A program made the position numbers and the translations under genes. From Methanobacteriota archaeon (lineage in GTDB: Archaea > Methanobacteriota > Methanobacteria > Methanobacteriales > Methanobacteriaceae), in NCBI GenBank assembly GCA_023434825.1, contig JAEYSH010000005.1, positions 1 through 17,037 of the forward strand: a stretch of 17,037 nucleotides of DNA, written 5' to 3'. Position 1 is the stretch's first letter. Each line of letters opens with the position of its first letter. Shown here piece by piece: positions 14,354 to 17,037 of this stretch. A model generated the notes under the pieces. That model worked only from the letters and a program-made list of their open reading frames with translations, was not told the DNA's origin and ran no database searches.

Positions 14354-14590
14354 TTAATTTTTCTTTATAAGCAAAAATACAATAATTAGTGGAATTATTG
14401 CAGAAATAACGTTCAATAATCCTGTAATTAAACTTCCAGCCAGTAAATCATTTATAAATAAAAGAATTGCTCCAATTAAATATAAAATTAGGAAATTTAC
14501 ATTTATGTCTTTATTACCTTTAATTATAGAATATAATTGAATAATCCAACCGGCAGCAATTAAAAATAGTCCAATTAAAACTAGTTCCAT
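14354..14590 (-). CDS. Small three-helix membrane protein, possibly SemiSWEET/PQ-loop-like
   Basis: This 78-residue protein has three hydrophobic helices, at about 2-22, 32-50 and 53-75, with LysAsp after the first and LysLysAsn at the end. Size and layout resemble half-transporters of the PQ-loop/SemiSWEET group. GWIIQLYSIIKGNKDINV (14-31) stands where those have a P-Q loop followed by Lys residues, and an Asn (N60) falls in the third helix where SemiSWEETs have a substrate-binding Asn. The Pro of the PQ pair is replaced by Ile, so the match is loose and I give no substrate. AAGGA lies about 6 nt before the ATG. It follows the RDD gene by 20 bp on the same strand, so the two probably form an operon. 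Confidence 0.7.
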   Translation of the reverse strand: MELVLIGLFLIAAGWIIQLYSIIKGNKDINVNFLILYLIGAILLFINDLLAGSLITGLLNVISAIIPLIIVFLLIKKN

Positions 14591-14610
14591 AATTATTCCT
14601 TCTTTATTAA

Positions 14611-15063
14611 CTATGAGGTAATTTCTGATTTATCTGAGCTTTTTCTTTCCCCTTTATCTATAATTTCGTTACTAACAACATTGGTACTTGCAATTTTATC
14701 CAGATATCGAATCTTAGAAATTTTAGCAGCAGATGCAACAATAACATCTAAAATTAGAGGTATCCACAAAATTTTAGATATATTCCTTAAACAGGCTTTT
14801 TTGTAATCCATTTTGCCTTCATCGGTTATAACCTTGAGTTTTATTACTTGTTTTCCCAAAGTAGTACTGTATTTACCTTCAAGATAGGTAAAATATCCCA
14901 TAATCAGGATAATTGTTAAAATAAGCCAGTAATTTAAAATACTAAATATGCCAGCCATTGCAATTAAAGGATAAATAAGCGCACTTATAATCCATGTTAC
15001 CAGAGTTACAGCTATAATATCAATTAATAATGCTGTAAATCTTTTCCCCCACAATTTCTCCAT
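14611..15063 (-). CDS. RDD-family membrane protein
   Basis: This 150-residue protein is of the RDD family (PF06271). The diagnostic Arg is R8 in KRFTALLIDII and the first Asp is D15. The family's middle stretch is LGKQVIKLKVITDEG (69-83), and D122 in YLDKIASTNVV matches the last motif. Hydrophobic helices lie at about 10-38, 43-61 and 98-112. Some RDD proteins have been linked to ion exchange, but the function of most is unknown. The last 25 residues are polar and charged, probably a cytosolic tail. GAGGT lies just before the ATG at 15063. It is first in a probable two-gene unit with the 78-residue membrane protein. Confidence 0.85.
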   Translation of the reverse strand: MEKLWGKRFTALLIDIIAVTLVTWIISALIYPLIAMAGIFSILNYWLILTIILIMGYFTYLEGKYSTTLGKQVIKLKVITDEGKMDYKKACLRNISKILWIPLILDVIVASAAKISKIRYLDKIASTNVVSNEIIDKGERKSSDKSEITS

Positions 15064-15143
15064 TTTCTACCTCTTTAATATTTTTATATCTTATCTTATT
15101 TTTAAAATATAAATATTTTATTAATGTATGATTATTCTATAAT

Positions 15144-16154
15144 CTAACAGACTCTAGGTACTGGATCTGCAATTGGAGCTTCAAGAATCCTTTTTCCACC
15201 GAGAGAAGTTTCCATAATTACATGTTCATCTTCTGTAACTTCACCGATTATCTGTGCATCTTTACCATACTTGGTTTTTCTTAACGCTTCAAGAATTTCT
15301 TCTGCTTTTTCTGCTTCAACACCCATTACAACTTTTCCTTCGTTAGCTACTTCAAATGGATCGATTCCGAGCATTTCTGATGCTGCATGAACCTGTTCTT
15401 TAACTGGGATTTTGTCCTCGTAGATCATCATTCCAACGCCTGATTTTGATGCAAGTTCATTGAGTGCGTTTGCAATTCCGCCTCTTGTTGGATCCTTCAT
15501 TGCTGTTACGCCGCCAATTTCCAGTGCTTTTTCAGTCATTTCAACTACAGGTGCAACATCTGATTTTAAATCAGTTTCAAATCCAAATCCTTCACGGAAG
15601 GACATAAGTGCAATTCCATGATCTCCAACACTACCAGATAAAATAATTTTATTTCCAACTTTAAGGCCGGCATCACTTGTAACCTGACCTTTTTTAGCAA
15701 TACCTATTCCAGTTGTAGAAACTACGATTTTATCAAGTTTACCATGTTCCATTACCTTTGTATCGCCAGTTACAAGAGCCACTCCTGCTTCCGTACACGC
15801 TTCATCCATGGATTTTATAATCTTTTCAAAGTCATCACTTGTAAAGCCTTCGCTTATGACCATTGCATTTGCAATTGCAAGTGGCTTAGCACCCATTACA
15901 GCTACATCATTTACTGTTCCTGTAATTGATATTCTACCAATATCTCCTCCAGGGAAGAATATTGGATCAATTGTGTGACTATCTGTACTGATTACAATTT
16001 CATAATCTCCAAAGGGAATTGTAGCCCCGTCATCAAGTTCTCCAAGTCCAATTCCACCGTTTACGTTCTTATTTTTAATGTTATTGAGTATAATATCTGA
16101 TATTAGACTCTGCATCATTTCTCCGCCAGCGCCGTGTGCCATGCTGATTTTCAT
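15144..16154 (-). CDS. hypE: Hydrogenase maturation protein HypE (carbamoyl dehydratase)
   Basis: HypE receives a carbamoyl group from HypF on its C-terminal cysteine and dehydrates it with ATP to a thiocyanate, the source of the cyanide ligands of the [NiFe]-hydrogenase iron. HypC and HypD take it next. The protein is of the PurM/SelD-like ATP-binding fold. Visible are MAHGAGGEMMQSLI at the start, DDGATIP, STDSHTIDPIFFPGGDIG, GTVNDVAVMGAKP, TGDTKVM, DPTRGGIANALNELA, and the essential ending PRVC, with C336 last. I chose the ATG at 16154 (336 residues). GGTGA lies 4 nt upstream and a TATA-like box at 16178-16185 predicts transcription near 16156-16160, after the ATG at 16166. No other hyp gene is nearby. 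Methanogen hydrogenases (Frh, Mvh, Ech/Eha) depend on it. Confidence 0.95.
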   Translation of the reverse strand: MKISMAHGAGGEMMQSLISDIILNNIKNKNVNGGIGLGELDDGATIPFGDYEIVISTDSHTIDPIFFPGGDIGRISITGTVNDVAVMGAKPLAIANAMVISEGFTSDDFEKIIKSMDEACTEAGVALVTGDTKVMEHGKLDKIVVSTTGIGIAKKGQVTSDAGLKVGNKIILSGSVGDHGIALMSFREGFGFETDLKSDVAPVVEMTEKALEIGGVTAMKDPTRGGIANALNELASKSGVGMMIYEDKIPVKEQVHAASEMLGIDPFEVANEGKVVMGVEAEKAEEILEALRKTKYGKDAQIIGEVTEDEHVIMETSLGGKRILEAPIADPVPRVC

Positions 16155-16166
16155 AAGTTCACCCAT

Positions 16167-16686
16167 TGTTTTTGTTGTTTATATATTCCTTTTTTAGATT
16201 AATTTTAAATTGAATTATTAATAAAACATTTTTTGGATATATTAAACTTCATATTTCTTTAAAATCCAAATTCATTTATAATGAATAAGCATAATAAAAT
16301 ATATATGGCTTGTTATATATTAACTAGTCAAGGATATATTTTTTAGTGAAATAACATTTCAAATTTTTAAACATATATTCATAAAAAGATTATTAGTAGT
16401 TAAATTAAATGATAGTTTAAATCATTTAAATATGATTATACTTACTATTTTAATCTTAAGTAAAATCTGACACTTTAAATATTTAACATATTATTCACAA
16501 AGATATTTTAGTATATATACAAAGAATATTTATAATAAAACGTTTTAAAGTTAATATAATAACTAACTATACTAAAATAGTGCTTTTTTGAGAATTAATA
16601 TTTTAAATTGTCTTATACATAGGATTTTATTTAAGTATATTCTCAATAATCTGATAAAATTATATATAAACATTAGAGGTGAAAAA
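16167..16686. other. Long AT-rich divergent region between hypE and rps8e
   Basis: This 520-bp gap holds the hypE promoter at its left end. Candidate TATA-like stretches for the ribosomal gene occur at about 16624-16636 and 16661-16670; the second is only about 22 bp from the S8e ATG, close for its own promoter. An inverted repeat TTAAATGAT/ATCATTTAA (16405-16413 and 16421-16429, 7-nt loop) is the clearest symmetry. I see no ORF with a SD and no tRNA-like fold. Confidence 0.55.
16178..16185 (-). promoter_or_regulatory. TATA-like box of hypE
   Basis: The reverse strand reads TATATAAA, preceded by AAAAGGAA, a possible purine-rich BRE. Its centre is about 28 bp before the preferred ATG at 16154, implying a very short leader. 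Confidence 0.5.
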
Positions 16687-17037
16687 ATGGCAATTTGGCA
16701 AGGAGAATCATTAAGAAAACCAACTGGAGGACGCGCTAAGCTCAATAAAAATAAAAGAAAATCTGAATTAGGTAAAGGAGCAGCCGAAACCAAAATTGGT
16801 GACAGAAAAATTAAAAAAATCCGTACTAAAGGCGGTAACGATAAAGTAAGGCTCACTAATGAAAGTAAAATTAATGTAGTTAACCCTGAAACCAACAAGG
16901 TTGAATCTGCAGAAATTTTAAGCGTTGTTGAAAATAGTGCTAACACTCACTTTGTTCGTAGGAATATAATTACAAAAGGCGCTGTTGTTGAAACCAGTGC
17001 TGGAAGAGTTAAAGTAACATCCAGACCTGGCCAGGAC
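16687..17037 (+). CDS. rps8e: 30S ribosomal protein S8e (cut by the right edge)
   Basis: The ATG at 16687 follows AGAGGTGA (16675-16682), a near-ideal archaeal SD. The reading frame covers 117 codons to the window edge without a stop. The product is the archaeal/eukaryotic-type S8e of the small ribosomal subunit. It begins MAIWQGESLRKPTGGRAK and has the basic KNKRKSELGKGAAETKIGD, RTKGGNDKVRL and the later NPETNKVE...NTHFVRRNIITKGAVVETSAGRVKVTSRPGQD typical of the family. Family members in methanogens have about 125-130 residues, so roughly ten are missing. It is read away from hypE and follows a long promoter region. Its start is the most secure in the window. Confidence 0.97.
   Translation, partial: MAIWQGESLRKPTGGRAKLNKNKRKSELGKGAAETKIGDRKIKKIRTKGGNDKVRLTNESKINVVNPETNKVESAEILSVVENSANTHFVRRNIITKGAVVETSAGRVKVTSRPGQD

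Noticed and set aside
16155..16166. ATG at 16166 as start of hypE
   Set aside because: GGTGA within this stretch is the SD of the ATG at 16154, and the TATA-like box at 16178-16185 is too close to 16166.
11513..16569. 13-nt repeat TAATAACTAACTA at 11513-11525 and 16557-16569
   Set aside because: Both copies are in AT-rich gaps. Matches of this length are expected by chance in a window of this size and composition.
16572..16946. 124-codon open frame on the minus strand across the hypE/S8e gap
   Set aside because: It runs antisense over the secure S8e gene, is Leu/Ser-rich like a reversed Lys/Arg-rich sequence, and has no SD.
1..17037. CRISPR array, tRNA, rRNA, insertion sequence or phage module
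   Set aside because: I saw no regularly spaced repeats, no cloverleaf-like sequence and no transposase or integrase. The holin-like domain in 4963-6993 is a common cellular membrane domain, not evidence of a phage.

Overview
The window looks like chromosome of a mesophilic, AT-rich methanogen of the order Methanobacteriales, most likely a Methanobacterium relative. The evidence is the archaeal pantoate kinase, the archaeal-type riboflavin reductase (ArfC), methanogenesis marker protein 4 (MtxX), archaeal ribosomal protein S8e, the corrin and [NiFe]-hydrogenase maturation genes, GGTGA/GGAGG Shine-Dalgarno (SD) sites and TATA-like boxes. Genus and species are inference. I see no tRNA, rRNA, CRISPR array, transposase or phage gene.

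Layout. 1-1123 (-): a DUF815-family AAA ATPase, cut by the left edge and richer in G+C and CTG codons than its neighbours. 1210-2085 (-): pantoate kinase. 2086-2640: a long AT-rich divergent gap. 2650-3078 (+): a stand-alone receiver protein. 3235-3900 (+): a PHP phosphoesterase that seems to need an AUA start codon. 3909-4565 (-): glycerophosphodiester phosphodiesterase. 4793-4948 (+): a 51-residue membrane protein. 4963-6993 (-): a membrane protein joining a holin-4-like domain to an alkaline-phosphatase-superfamily domain. 7053-7727 (-): ArfC. 7762-8025 (-): a small secreted amphipathic protein. 8441-8827 (+): a carboxymuconolactone decarboxylase-like protein, followed by a nested palindromic element and the 3' scrap of a second copy of that gene.

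8978-11254 (-) is a compact cluster, mtxX-uppS-tatD, with mtxX and uppS overlapping. 11649-12266 (+): a zinc-ribbon, coiled-coil, tail-anchored protein of unknown function. 12312-14297 (-): hemL and cbiC, both in tetrapyrrole synthesis (cobalamin and F430). 14354-15063 (-): two small membrane proteins, one PQ-loop/SemiSWEET-like and one RDD-family. 15144-16154 (-): hypE. After a 0.5-kb gap comes S8e (+), cut by the right edge.

Most genes are housekeeping: CoA, riboflavin/F420 precursor, tetrapyrrole and polyprenyl-carrier synthesis, hydrogenase maturation and ribosome. They are broken up by small lineage-specific membrane or secreted proteins. I found no clear multi-gene novel system. The best leads are the AUA start of the PHP gene, the palindromic element with the gene remnant at 8842-8966, the palindrome over the cbiC promoter, the inverted repeat upstream of the decarboxylase-like gene, and the zinc-ribbon tail-anchored protein.
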